This document shows positions 1-12,039 of a stretch of DNA of 64,000 nt, piece after piece (position 1 is the first letter of the stretch; each line of letters begins with the position of its first letter). The position numbers and the translations under genes are program-made. The notes under the pieces are model-generated. The model did no database searches, had not been told where the DNA came from, and saw only the letters and a program-made list of their open reading frames with translations. Origin of the DNA: Pinus tabuliformis (lineage: Eukaryota > Streptophyta > Pinopsida > Pinales > Pinaceae); contig CM062815.1 of NCBI GenBank assembly GCA_031772625.1, positions 608,609,918 through 608,673,917 of the forward strand. Reading direction: 5' to 3'.

Positions 1-961
1 TCCACCCTGCAACTTCAGCTTGACTTTTCCCCATTTGACGATTCTTGCCTTCTTTTCATCCCCTAATAATACATCACCACCATCATATTTCTCATACTTG
101 TAGAACCACTCCCTATGTAGAGTGAAGTGAAAGGATGCACCTAAGTCAATCAACCATGCCTCATGATCTACATGTGTACTTTAGGAGGAAGTCAAGTACA
201 CATCCCCACCTTCATCTGAGGTGGTTATTTCCTCTACAGAAGGAGCATCATTAAATCCCTTTCATTTCTTAGGAGTTTTATATTTATAATCCTTTTTGTA
301 GTGCCCTTCTTTTCCACATTTCTAGCATACCTTTACAATTTGTCCTGGATATTTATATCTCTCTCTAGATTTAGATATCCCACTTGAGGACTTATTTCTA
401 TTTCCATTTTGGGACCATTCTCTTACACACAAGAAATCTCCATTCTCGCTCTCCGTATTTTTCCATCTCATCTCTTTCGACAACAACAAGACTATCCCAC
501 GAATCTGGTAGAGACCACAACAAACTGATGAACATATCTTTGTTTAAAAAATTTATATCAATAGAGAACAACTCAATTAGCACAGTATTAAAGGCGTTCA
601 TAAGCTCTGTCACCAAGTCTCCATCCTTCATCCTCAAGTTATACAACTTTTTCCACATGAAAAATTTGTTCACCAAAGACTTAGATTGTGATAAATTCCC
701 TAAATTTTCCCACAAATCCTTCATCGTAGCTTCCCTTGATACATTCAACAATACTCTATCAGAGAGACACAATTGTATTGTGCTCTTCGCCTTCTGATCT
801 AATTTCACCTAGTCTTCTATTGAAATTCTTGTTGGTGTCATGCATGGATCTACAACAATCCATTGATCTTATTCCACCAACATATCCTCCACCTTGAGCT
901 TCCACAACTCAAAACTCTCACCATTAAATTTCTCAATCTCTATCTTTCCATTGTTTGCCAT
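1..961 (-). pseudogene. Copia gag and start of protease, degraded
   Basis: The reading frame starts at ATG 961 with MANNGKIEIEKFNGESFELW, the usual N-terminus of plant Ty1/copia gag (capsid-like, UBN2-type family). A copia gag core follows at about 808-398. A zinc knuckle of pattern CxxCGKEGHYKK follows at about 340-290, with its last cysteine changed to tyrosine and one internal stop. The copia protease follows at about 150-100, with DLGASFHF where D-S-G-A-S is expected. The frame is broken by a stop about 30 codons in, a frameshift near 400 and the knuckle stop, so this copy cannot make a working polyprotein. The same region is present at 37036-38320. Confidence 0.85.
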
Positions 962-981
962 CTTCTTTCACTACATGAATC

Positions 982-1591
982 TGATCTCGAATTATGCAGT
1001 AATGAAATAGACTAAAGATATAATCATAAACAAAGAGATACAATAGAAATAAAACTTCATTTCATTAATATCAACGAACTAAAATATGCTTAGATACAAA
1101 ATGGAAATAAACTGGGTCGAGCTATGGTAGCTTATCTCTGAGAAGAATGTGGCAGCTACATGCCTTTGAGCTATGTTACAATGAGGGTCAAGGACATTTT
1201 TATTATTGAGCAACAAATGGAAACCATAAACAACCAAAACAATAATGCTAGGATATGGAATGCCAGGAGTTTGTGAGCCTCATTGGGGTTAGTTGGGCAG
1301 ACAACTTCCCGGGGTTGTAACTTGGTCATATGATCTCTGTTTGACGTGTACGATGCCTCATTAGAAAGATATTTGTGAGTAATACAAAAATTGAGATAGT
1401 CCCATGCCTATGGAAATGGTCTTGCTTCGGACCTAAAAAAAAATTCGTTTAGGAGGTCAAAACAACTTTGGAAGTCTAGGACCCGAAAAACTGCTAAAAA
1501 TAGTAAATTTTGATATAATCAAGGAAATTGATGAAACCAAATGGAGGTCTATGTGGAATAGGAGAGTGGCCATCGATATCAACCTAGACCA
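982..1591 (-). repeat. 3' LTR of G1
   Basis: This 610-bp LTR aligns along its length with 6187-6800 and with 38341-38948. It ends in TGATC/GACCA on the plus strand and is preceded on the minus strand by a polypurine tract. By eye it is closer to the LTR of the second copy (38341-38948) than to its own partner at 6187-6800. Confidence 0.88.
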
Positions 1592-1606
1592 TTCCTTCCC
1601 CCTTGG
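1592..1606 (-). other. Polypurine tract of G1
   Basis: On the minus strand the bases just before the 3' LTR read CAAGGGGGAAGGAA and run directly into TGGTC, the LTR start. This is the expected second-strand primer site. The equivalent in copy 2 reads AGGGAAGGAA. Confidence 0.75.
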
Positions 1607-2961
1607 AAAGAAATGGTTCCCATTTTGTGCAGAGCCTCCATGAGGCGAGGAAATTTCTGTTGAACTTGGTGCCTGGTGAGCCACTTGCCCTGGTGAAGGA
1701 TTTGGATGGCTTTGACAACACGATATAGCTAGATCCTTTACTAGCGAGTTTCTTGATCTATGTGTCCATGACACTATCAATTGTGTCCTGTTCAATGTAG
1801 CTTGGGTTGATCTCTGTTGGATTCAGTTGCTCATCAATATCGGATGTGTCCAATAATGGTGGAAGTATGACCACAACCATTCCACATTGAATATTGAGTG
1901 CAGGCCAAGGAATGGTGGAATTTTGAGCTCAGAAGAATTGTCCTCAGCCGCCATAGTGATGGCTTAAGGCCCATAACGGAGTGGGCAAAGCTGGCGATAG
2001 GCCCTAGCGAGGAACTCCTTCTACAAATTTAACCAAACTTTGTCGCCCACCTAGAATTTGTGTGGTACCCAATACTAGGCATGACGTTATTTGTACTTAG
2101 AATTTTCTCTATCCAATATGTTGTGGACCTGATGGAGGATTTGTTGAATGTGCTCAATGAAGTTATTAGCTCGGTCGACTTCGGACTGGACATGATTCAA
2201 ATCTGCTTGAGTAGCTAGAAGTGGTATGGAAACATCAATAAGACATAGTGGTTGGAATCCCAATCCCACCTGAAAACGGTTGTGTCCCTTTGAGTTGTGG
2301 AGACCTCTATTGTAGTTGTGCTAGACATAGGGGATATTTTCATCCCATGTGTGTGGATGCTTCAAGTTGTACATCGCAGGATGTTCACGATCATCCTGTA
2401 GACAGCCTCTGTCTACCCATCAGTTTGGGTGTGGAAGGTTGTGGACTTAGTGAGCTGGGTATCTAACAAATACTAGAGGCTTGACCATAATGCACTTAGA
2501 AACCTATTGTTATGATCTGAAATAATGGATTATGGGATCCCAAAGTTTACCCATACTCGATCAAAGAAGATTTCAGGAGTGGATTTGGCTGTGATACTCT
2601 TCTTGCAAGCTGCCAAAATGACCATCTTAGAGAATTTGTAGATGACCACAAAAAAAAATTTGTTTCCATGCTTGGTAGAAGGAAGGCCCAACATTCAATC
2701 CATGGAGATGGATTCCCAAGTTCAGATAGGAGTAGACAGAGGGGTATACAAGCCTTGCTTCTTGATTGTAGGTTTGGCAATGACGCAAGCAATGTAAGAT
2801 CTCATGTACTTACCATCATCGCTTCGAAGTTTTGGCCAATAAAGAGACTTCTTCAGTACCGTCATTGTCTTTTCTACCCCATAATGTGCAGTGAATTGAC
2901 TATAGTGTTCCTCCCAAATCATCTTCTCACACTCACTTGAAGTTACACAGAGGTATCCCAT
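1595..2961 (-). pseudogene. G1 integrase with chromodomain-like C-terminal tail
   Basis: From 2961 the minus strand encodes the zinc-binding N-terminal region: histidines in EEHYSQFTAHYG, about 30 residues, then a region where the second C-x2-C pair is damaged (YIACVIAKPTIKKQGLYTP). The catalytic core follows down to about 2400, in several frames. At 2269-2087 a block starts with GLGFQPLCLIDVSIPL, the conserved post-core part of this family. The final 200 bp encode a degraded tail corresponding to QQKFPHLMEA in copy 2. I read it as the chromodomain-type end of a chromovirus integrase. Frameshifts and stops are frequent. Confidence 0.75.
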
Positions 2962-2989
2962 GTGGCATAATAGAGTGTCATGGAGGTGA

Positions 2990-4470
2990 AATTATAGAAC
3001 CTACTTACCTTCCACGAGTATCTGGTATGTGGTGCCAAATTTTAGATCACTCTTGTAAATATTTGTCCATTCCGACATCTCGTATCCATGAGAATTGAGC
3101 ACAATGGTTATTACCCCTACCGGCAGCTAGCTAAGGCAACCTACAACATTATTAGTGTTTCCCTTCTTGTACTTATTGTTCAAATGGAAATGTTGCAGGT
3201 ATGTGGACCATTTCTGATGGCAATTATTTTGCAACTTTCCTTTTGTCTGTATGAACTACATGGGTTGGTGGTCTATGTGGATTACCTATTCCTTCCCCAT
3301 ATTGTAATGTTTCCATTGTCGACAAGCTTGCATAATGAAATACATATATTTTTCATAAGTGGGATACTTTTAGACTGTGTTCGATAGTGTCTCACTGTGA
3401 TATGCTACCGGATGCCCTTACTGAGTAATACATGCACCAATAGCATATTTAGAGGCATATGCTCAATCTCAAATGGTTGTTGCAGGTTTGGTAATGTGAG
3501 AACTGGTGTATATTAGAGGCAGTGCTTCAACTCGAAAAATTCCTTTTGTTGGGATTTGGACCAAAAGAATTTTTCTTTGCTCCACCCTTAGTGACTTGAC
3601 TTAAAGGCTAAGTGATATGAGAGAAACCAAACACAAACCTGCAGTAGAAATTGGCAAGACCCAACAAGTTGCAGATTCTATTAGAGTGGTTGGGGATGGC
3701 TAGTCTTGAATAACGTGTATCTTGGTTGAGTCCACGTGCACACCTCGCTCATTAAGGATATGCCCCAAATATTGAACTTGGGTCATACCAAAAGTGCATT
3801 TCTCCAAATTGGCACATAATTTATTCTTACGCGGGGTTTGGAGGACCTGTTGAATATGGCAAAGGTGCTCTTCCCAACTCTAGTTGAAGATCAAGATGTC
3901 ATCCAAATACACTACCACGGATGAGTTGGTGAAGGGAAACAACCTGCCATCCATCAGGCTCATGAAGGTTGTAGGTACATTTGTTAGCCTGAAATGCATG
4001 ACCAACCATTCAAAAAGGCTCTCCTCAGATTTGAAGGAAGTCTTCCACACATCAGAGGGTTTGATTGGTACCTGGTGATATCTGGACTTCAAGTCATTCT
4101 TGCTGAAATATTTGGCCCCCTTTGAGATGGTCCATAAGGTCATCAATCCATGGGATTAAATACCTATTCCAGACAGTGATATTATTCAGTTCCTAATAGT
4201 TAATATAGAGTCTCCAAGTCCTGTCCTTATTTTGTACCAACACAATCGGGCTCCCACAAGCTGATGAACATGGCTTAATGTGCCCTTTCTACAAAAACTC
4301 CTGAATTTGCCTATTGATTTAATCATTCTCCATAATAGTGTGTTGATACATTGATCAATTAGGTAGCGACGTGTCTGGGGTCTTTTAAATGGAGTGCTTA
4401 ACCCGACAGTATAAGGGTACCATTTAGGTTAGGTGAATATGCCCCTATAGTCCTCCACAACCTTGTTCAT
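2990..4470 (-). pseudogene. G1 reverse transcriptase and RNase H
   Basis: The clearest part is 4146-3880 on the minus strand: a block with FSKNDLKSRYHQVPIKPSD, then the WLVMHFRLTN region, then the catalytic YLDD at 3898-3909. This is the palm and active site of a Ty3/gypsy reverse transcriptase. The connection and RNase H domains follow down to about 3000 in broken frames and are recognisable mainly by alignment with copy 2. The enzyme would copy element RNA into DNA; this copy is inactive. Confidence 0.75.
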
Positions 4471-4861
4471 CTATTATTGTCATGCACAAGAGCCCTGTCT
4501 GAAGGCCATGGATGTGGCCACAATCTTCTTCTTTCCCTGAGGGTGAATCATAAGGAAGACAAATTTCTCTATTTGGGAAATGATCTTACTGCATTCCTTC
4601 ACAAAGATAAAAGAGACGATGGTAGATGGTTCTACCTCTAGTATCCTATATAATTTTTTTTACCAAATTAATAACAATGCAAGGCCTAGAATCACACACA
4701 ACATGAAGCTTCCACAAGTATGGTTGGCCTAATAATACATCACAAAATTTAAGAGGAGAAACATCACATAGTACCTCATCTTTGAAGGGCTTGATGATCT
4801 AGGGAAGGTGAAACTATTGTCTAACATGGAGATCTCGTCCTTAGTGAAGCCATGTGATGGT

Positions 4862-5071
4862 TTATGAATGCAGGTTTGGTGTCTTTGGTAGGCACAAATA
4901 ATTCACGACCTCTGCTGAAAATATTTTATTTTGGCTCCCACTATCAACAATGAACTGTAGCGAAGAACCCTTCAAGCACATCTGTGACTGGAAGAAATGC
5001 TCCCCCTCCTCTAGATCTTTGGATTCAACCTTCTGGATATTGGTGGTGGAAATAGTGACACTGGGCTCCAA
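4862..5071 (-). pseudogene. G1 aspartic protease
   Basis: The minus-strand frame contains SLQFIVDSGSQNKIF, with the D-S-G active-site triad of a retropepsin in a hydrophobic context. Protease releases gag and pol proteins from the polyprotein. Only about 70 codons are open. The second copy keeps the same motif at about 42230-42330. Confidence 0.75.
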
Positions 5072-5099
5072 ATCAATAATATGTTTCCTTTTTTCATTC

Positions 5100-6145
5100 C
5101 CCTTATCAGGTTCTCACTTAGAGTCGAAACATGCATCTGATTCAGAAGCCTTTAGCTCAGCCACTAGTGACTGTTTGGCTTGACACTCACTTATGTTGTG
5201 AGTGGGGCTCTTATGGAACTCACACCATTTTCCTATGTCCTTCTTTGTCTTTGTGGTGTTTTTATTTGCTTGCAGCTTTCGTGGGTTGTCCTAGGTTCCC
5301 ACACCTTGGATTTGTCCTTTGTTTTGCGGTTTGACGGTGCCTTTCCCTTACTTTAGATTTGTAGATCCAAAATCTCGCTTCTTCTATTTAAATTTCTGCT
5401 CGATCTTCATAGTGTATCGATAGGAGGCGCTGAGAGAGGAGATGTCTACGAACTCAACCTTATCTAGCATGTACTTGTGTAGATAGTCATGGTAGTTGAG
5501 TACCAAATTCCACTCAGAATCCTTGATACCCAACTTCGTGCAAAAGTTGTGAAAAATATTTGTGAACACCGGCACATCTTGGTCCCTTCCCTGCTGCCGT
5601 GTGGCCCACTTTATGTATTTATCTTCATATCTACTAACAGGGTAATACTACTCCTTGATGGTGTCTCAGAAAGTATTCCAAGTGGATGTGATTGAAAATA
5701 GTGAGGGTTTCTTCTCTTCGTTCTGAACATAGTAGGTTTCCCACGAGTCCTTGACATGGGGGGTGACTTTGAGGAGTGAAAAAGTAATATTTTCCTGATT
5801 GGAAAAATCATGAACCAAAAAATATCCTTCCAACATATTTAACCATTTATCTATGACATATGCATCTGTTTGGCCTTCACATATGGGGATTTCAAAGTTG
5901 AATTGTACCTTAAAGGGAGTGACATCTCTTGTGGATAGATGCCAAAATACCTAGGTGAAGTTGTCCATCATCACATTCTTTTGTCGCTCGAGGGTGTCTT
6001 TGACAAATATTTTGAAAGGATCTCCTTCTCCCTCATCTTTCTTTTCTTCGTCCATGGGAGGTCGTCGGGGTTTGCGAGGCTAGGCTCGCAAAGGTTCAAC
6101 CAGTTTAACCCCTAACTCCTTATACCTTGACCTTGTTGGGGACAT
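5100..6145 (-). pseudogene. G1 gag
   Basis: On the minus strand an ATG at 6145, shortly after the PBS, opens a frame beginning MSPTRSRYKELGVKLVEPL. It is followed by an acidic stretch and a gag core seen in several pieces (5811-5384). Near 5225-5190 is a Cys/His segment (WCEFHKSPTHNISEC) that occupies the place of the nucleocapsid zinc knuckle. In-frame stops occur in the first 100 codons and at the ends of the pieces. Gag would form the particle shell. Confidence 0.65.
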
Positions 6146-6170
6146 GAAAAGAAAAATAGAGAAGGAGAAG

Positions 6171-6185
6171 GCCATTCAGTTACCA
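6171..6185 (-). other. Primer-binding site of G1
   Basis: On the minus strand, one base after the 5' LTR, the sequence reads TGGTAACTGAATGGC. It resembles the plant initiator-Met site TGGTATCAGAGC with several changes and is in the right place. The exact tRNA is uncertain. Confidence 0.5.
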
Positions 6186-6186
6186 C

Positions 6187-6800
6187 TAATCTAGACTTAT
6201 GGAGGAACAAAATGGAATACATATATAAACATAAACAAAGAGATACAATAGAAATACAAATTCATTTGATTAATATCAAAGAATTGAAATATACTTACAT
6301 ACATAATGGAAATAAACTAGCTCAGGTGATGGTAGCTTACCGATGAGAATATAGGTGGTGGCTACATGCCTCTGAAGTGTGTTACAATGAGGCTCAAGGG
6401 CCTTTTTATTATTTAAAAATAAAGGGAAACCATAAACAACCAAAAACCTAACCTCAGGAGATGGAATGCCAAGAGTTTGTGGGCCTCATTGGGGTTAGTC
6501 AGGCAACAAACTTCTTGAGGTCGTAACTTGGTCATATGTTATATGTTTGGGACATACGATATGTCATTAGAAATATTTGTTCAATTAATACAAGGATTGT
6601 AGAAGCTTGACCTTGTCTATGGCTACAGGCCTTATGCAAACCTAAAAAAAGCACCGTTTAGGGGGTCAAAACAAGTCCAAAAGTTCAAGCCCCGAAAAAC
6701 TACTAAAAATAGTAAATTGTGCTATAATCAAGGAAATTGATGAAATCGACTACAGTTCTAGGTGGAATAGTTGGGTGGCAACTGATATCCACCTAGATTA
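6187..6800 (-). repeat. 5' LTR of G1
   Basis: This 614-bp repeat aligns over its whole length with 982-1591. It carries many differences from that partner, so the element is old. The plus-strand ends TAATC and GATTA are C-to-T or G-to-A forms of TGATC and GATCA. Confidence 0.87.
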
Positions 6801-6805
6801 GTATC

Positions 6806-6906
6806 GATCCTGTAGATCTCCCAATGAACAAGGTTTACCACAGGCCCGAGCAAAACCCTCAGTAGAAAAGGCATCCCCTTGAAGCTAGAACTACTTTGAT
6901 ACCAAA
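6806..6906 (-). other. Copia leader and primer-binding site
   Basis: On the minus strand the 5' LTR end ACA is followed by TT and then TGGTATCAAAGTAG (6891-6904), one base off the core of the plant initiator-methionine PBS TGGTATCAGAG. About 85 bp of untranslated leader follow, until the G1 insertion interrupts them. Confidence 0.8.
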
Positions 6907-8022
<1,116 letters not shown>

Positions 8023-8035
8023 AAAACATGTATGA

Positions 8036-8590
8036 ATTTTATGCGCGATAAGAAATCAGTATAAGGGCTACAAGAGCTAATCGACAAGTGCACAAATAAA
8101 GAGGAGACCCTTGCTGAACAACGCATTGTGAGGAAGCTTCGTAAGCATAAGAAGCGAACGGGACATGAGATGAGGCTGACTGCACAGATAGGCGAATATG
8201 AAATGGACTATGTAATCTTGGATATGTAGTCTCATGCAAATGTCTTGCCTAAGAAGACATGGGAGAGGATGGGGAGACATGCGTTGTAGTAGTATCCTAT
8301 TCAGCCGCGGATGACTAATCAACAAAATATTATTCCGATGGGGCGCTTATATGGTGTAATGGTAGATATCGAGGATGAAAGCGCGCTGGTTGACTTTGAG
8401 GTCATTGAAATAGTGGATGATAGTAACCCGTACCCCGCACTGTTGGGAATTGACTGGGCTTTTGATATGGACGCGGTAATCAACTTGAAGAAGTGGAAGA
8501 TGATTTTTGAAAGGAAGGCACTTAGGGTTGTAGTGTCACTAGACCCTACTGAGGGAGTGCACTATATTGAACTTGTTCACGAATTTGTGG
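8036..8590 (+). pseudogene. Element B protease region
   Basis: The frame begins RDKKSV and runs through a basic segment (RKLRKHKKRTGHEMRLTA) into the protease. The position of the active site reads VILDM-stop-SHANVLP, so the catalytic D-x-G is damaged. From 8311 an intact frame carries the C-terminal half with NPYPALLGIDWAFDMDAV, the flap and second hydrophobic strand of a retroelement protease, ending in an acidic tail. Two adjacent stops near 8288 break the frame. Its left edge coincides with the copia LTR end. Confidence 0.75.
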
Positions 8591-8799
8591 AGGATGATGA
8601 TGATCTAGATCAGATATACAAGATTACAATGCGAAATGAATATTGGATCAATCCTATGGCCGATGGACAAATTGCGTGGGATAGGGACAACTCCTGCACC
8701 TCAGATTCAAATGAAGAGCTTGAACACTAGTAGAATCGGTTGCATGAAGTATCTACACTGCATTGCAATATGATGACCAAATCACTACGGTGTGTCTCA

Positions 8800-9403
8800 A
8801 CTTAGGTAAGGAGGCTTCCACATTATGATGGTTTGATTGATGTTGATATTTTTCTGGATGAATTTGAAAGGGAAGTACCTGAAGAACATCACTTCTAAGC
8901 GCTTGAATTGGCCCTATGCGCTACACCTGCCACTTGGTGGGGTACGCACAAGGAGAATGTCCCTGGTTGGAAGGAATATAGAAGGATGATGAAATTAAGA
9001 TTTGGATATGTTAATACTAGGATGACTGAGAATTGAACTGGGAAGGATGCTCCTCACGATCATTTGGCATGGTGGACTAAGGCCTGGGGAACGGAGCCAC
9101 AACCAGAATGGGCACACATTTTATGTCATACTTTAGATACAATCCCAACGAATTGGTATTTGGAAATGGAGCTTTGCCATGGGACAACTAAATGGGACAT
9201 CTTAAGAGAGAGTTTCTTATTGAATTTCATCATTGAGGATGGGTTTGAATGCATTGATGAAGTGCTACAAGAGATAAAAGAAGCTATATTTAGAATGCCT
9301 AAGGAATCGGTAGAATGGACTCAGTCAGATTGGAGTACACAATGGCACCATGTGTTGGAATGTTACAATGCGACTGCTGAAGAAGAAGAAGAAGGCCTAT
9401 AAA
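8800..9403 (+). pseudogene. Gag-like domain, unit 1
   Basis: Translation gives FLDEFEREVPEEHHF, then a block with PATWWGTHKENVPGW, then KDAPHDHLAWWTKAWG, then NWYLEMELCHGTTKWDI. The Trp-rich pattern and spacing fit the retrotransposon gag (capsid) fold. A stop in the first helix and one after RMTEN separate the pieces; 9064-9402 is open. It lies between protease and reverse transcriptase, not upstream of protease, which is unusual. It may be a gag-derived module in the polyprotein instead of the main gag, which would lie in the missing 5' part. Confidence 0.65.
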
Positions 9404-9684
9404 AATACTAACATTCCAGAGGCAGAAGGACAACATGAAGTCGAAGGATCGAATGGCAAGGGGATGCCTTTGTGGAGGATGATGATGATCTAGATCATAT
9501 ATATAAGATTACAAAGCGAAACGAAGATTGGATCAATCTTACGATTTACGGATGAATTGTGTGGGATAGGGACAAATCCTACACCTCATATTTAGATGAA
9601 GAGCTTGAACACTAGCAAAATCGGTTGCATGAAGTATCTACGCTCCGTTGCAATATGATGACCAAATCACTGTGGTGTGTCTTA

Positions 9685-10300
9685 ACTTAGGTAAGGAAGA
9701 TTCCACATTATGATGGATTTACTGATGTTGATCTATTTTTGGATGAATTTGAAAGGGAAGTACCTGAAGAACATAGCTTCCAAGTTATTGAATTGGCTAG
9801 ATGCATTGCGCCTGCTAGTTGGTGGGGTACATACAAGGAGAATGTCTCTAGTTGGATGGAATATAGAAGGATGATGAAATTAAAATTTGGATATGATAAT
9901 ACCAGGATGATTGAGAAGTACAGTGGGAAGGATGCTCCTCGTGATCATTTGGCGTGGTGGACTAAGGCCTAGGGAACAGAGCTGCAACCAGAATGGGTGC
10001 ACATTTTCTGTCATACCTTAGATACAATCCCAATGAATTGGTATTTGGAAACGGAGCTTTGTCATGGGACAACTGAATGGGACATCTTAAGAGAGAGTTT
10101 CTTATTGACTTTTAGCTTTGAGGATGGGTTTGAATGCATTGATGAAGTGCTCCAGGACATAAAAGAAGCTATATTTTGAACACCTAAGGAATAGGTAGAA
10201 TGGACTTAGCCGGATTGGAGTACATAGCTACACCATGCACTGGAATGTTACAATGTGATTGCTGAAGAGGAAGAAGAAGACCCACAGAATATTAACATTC
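9685..10300 (+). pseudogene. Gag-like domain, unit 2
   Basis: This is the second copy of the same domain: FLDEFEREVPEEHSF, PASWWGTYKENVSSW, KDAPRDHLAWWTKA, then a TAG, then NWYLETELCHGTTEWDI. The two units have different stops, so they decayed independently after duplication. Downstream the frame continues through an acidic spacer into the RT linker at 10255-10608. Confidence 0.65.
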
Positions 10301-10398
10301 CAGAGACAAAAGGACAGCGTGAAGTCAAAGGACTGAAAGCCGAGAACCCATATATATTGGAGCCTTTGAAAACTAAACAAGTAAATATTGGATCTAAA

Positions 10399-11930
10399 GC
10401 AGAGCCTAAGTTTGCGAAGATAGGAGACTATTGGGATGAAGATATAGTCGATAAGGTGGCTAAACTATTACGTGAATACCGAGATCTACTCCCAAAAACA
10501 TTCTCGGATCTGAAGGGGATTGTAGGATATTTGAGCATAATGAACATCACTTTGAAATTTGACATGAAGCCCGTCAAACAGAAACCTTATCAGCTCAATC
10601 CGAAGTAGAAAGAAAAGTTGCACCAAGAGCTTGATAAGATGTTGGATGCCAAAATTATTGAACTAGTAGAGGAATCCAATTGGGTGAGCTGAATGGTTGT
10701 CCATGAAAAGAATAAAAAGGGCGAAATTAGGATATGTGTAGACCTAAGAAAGCTAAATAATTCATGTGTGCATGATCCGTTTCCAACAACATTTACAGAT
10801 GCAGTGTTAAAGAATGTTGGAGGACAAGAGGCTTATTCATTCACTAATGGGTTCTCATGATAACATTAGATTAAGATCACACTGGAGGATCACAACAAGA
10901 CAACCTTCATGAAAGAGTGGGGTTGCTTTCAGTATACAATAATGCCATTCGAATTAAAGAACACACCCACAATCTTCTCGAGGGTAGTAATCTTGGCATT
11001 TAAGGAATTTATTCATAAATGTTTGGAGGTTTATTTTGATGATTGGATTGTCTTCGGGTTGGTGAAGCACCATGTTGCAAGTTTGTGCCTTATGTTGGAT
11101 ACATGCCATAGATATCAGATCATGCTAAACTTGAAGAAGTGCATATTCTGTATTCCCTTTAGAATATTACTTGGTCATGTAGTATGTAAGTAGGGATTGG
11201 TTGTGAACCCTACAAATATCATTGTGATTGTGGATTTGGAAGCTCCTGGGAGTGTAAAGTAGCTACACATGACATTGGGGAGCACTAAGTATTATAGAAC
11301 ATTTATCAAGGCTTATGCTCAGATAACTGCGCGATGGAAAATTTACTGAAGAAAGACACGATGTTTTGTTCAGATGAAGAATCCCAATGCAGTCTAGATG
11401 TATTGAAGGAGAAGATGGTGGCTGCGCCGATCTTGATGTTCCTGGATTGGAAGAAATAATTCCATGTGCATGTGGATGCCTCTTGCATTGTGCTCGGTGT
11501 GGTATTGACCCAGGCAGGAGAAGGAGAAATTGATCATCCGATAGCTTTTGTGAGCAGAAAGTTATCAAAGGATAAGAAGGATTATTCCACTATAGAGCGT
11601 GAAGGGCTGGCAATGGTCTACACACTGCAAAAGTTTCAACATTATTTGTTGGGCACACATTTTAAAATGTATATAGATCACTCCGTGCTAAAGTACCTGG
11701 TCAATAATATTGTGTTCGTAGGGGGATTTACCGATGGTTAATATTGTTTCAGTAGTATGACTTTGAAGTAATTGTGAAACCTGGAAGGCTGAATGTAGGA
11801 CCAAACCACCTGTCAAGGATTGAAACGAGAGAAGAACCAAACAATTTGGAGGAAAGATTGTTTGATGCACAACCCTTTGCTTTGTGCATTGGAGATGACG
11901 ATTTTGTTGATATCATTTAGTTTTTAACCA
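10399..11930 (+). pseudogene. Element B reverse transcriptase and RNase H
   Basis: The connector KFAKIGDYWDEDIVDKVAKL leads into RT. The fingers are at 10600-10850 (GEIRICVDLRKLN), and the palm WGCFQYTIMPFELKN is followed by VYFDDWIVF with the catalytic YFDD at 11032-11043. RNase H is clearest at 11466-11741 (HVHVDASCIVLG, the IEREGLAMVY glutamate, YIDHSVLKYL). Stops and shifts occur at about 10606, 10690, 10858 and through 11340-11460. The domain order is normal for Ty3/gypsy. Confidence 0.85.
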
Positions 11931-12039
11931 TGGGTACAGCTTCAAAAGGTTATTCCACTTAGCAAAAGAAGGAATTAGTGGTCATCTCTGCAGTTTTTTC
12001 AGTAATTTTGGGTCACTTGTATAAGATGGGAATAGATGA

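Larger units (their letters stand above)
982..6800 (-). mobile_element. Ty3/gypsy chromovirus-like element G1, complete but decayed
   Basis: This 5.8-kb element is bounded by two related LTRs (982-1591 and 6187-6800). The termini TGATC/GATCA are partly eroded to TAATC/GATTA in the right LTR. The flanking 5-bp sequences GAATC (977-981) and GTATC (6801-6805) look like an eroded target duplication. On the minus strand the order is LTR, PBS, gag, protease, RT/RNase H, integrase, chromodomain-like tail, PPT, LTR, the Ty3/gypsy order. It sits about 16 bp upstream of the copia gag ATG, inside the copia leader. Confidence 0.88.
8583..10348 (+). repeat. Tandem duplication of about 883 bp
   Basis: 8583-9465 and 9466-10348 are direct copies, near 90 percent identical by eye. 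Each starts in the acidic tail after protease (GGAGGATGATGATGATCTAG), contains the gag-like block and ends in a Glu-rich stretch. The junction at about 9465 joins the end of unit 1 directly to an internal point of the protease tail. Confidence 0.85.

Noticed and set aside
384..797. Plus-strand open frame of 137 codons at the left end
   Set aside because: It is the complement of the copia gag frame, which has the recognisable domain.
8039..8325. Overlapping minus-strand frames
   Set aside because: They are complements of the element B protease region.
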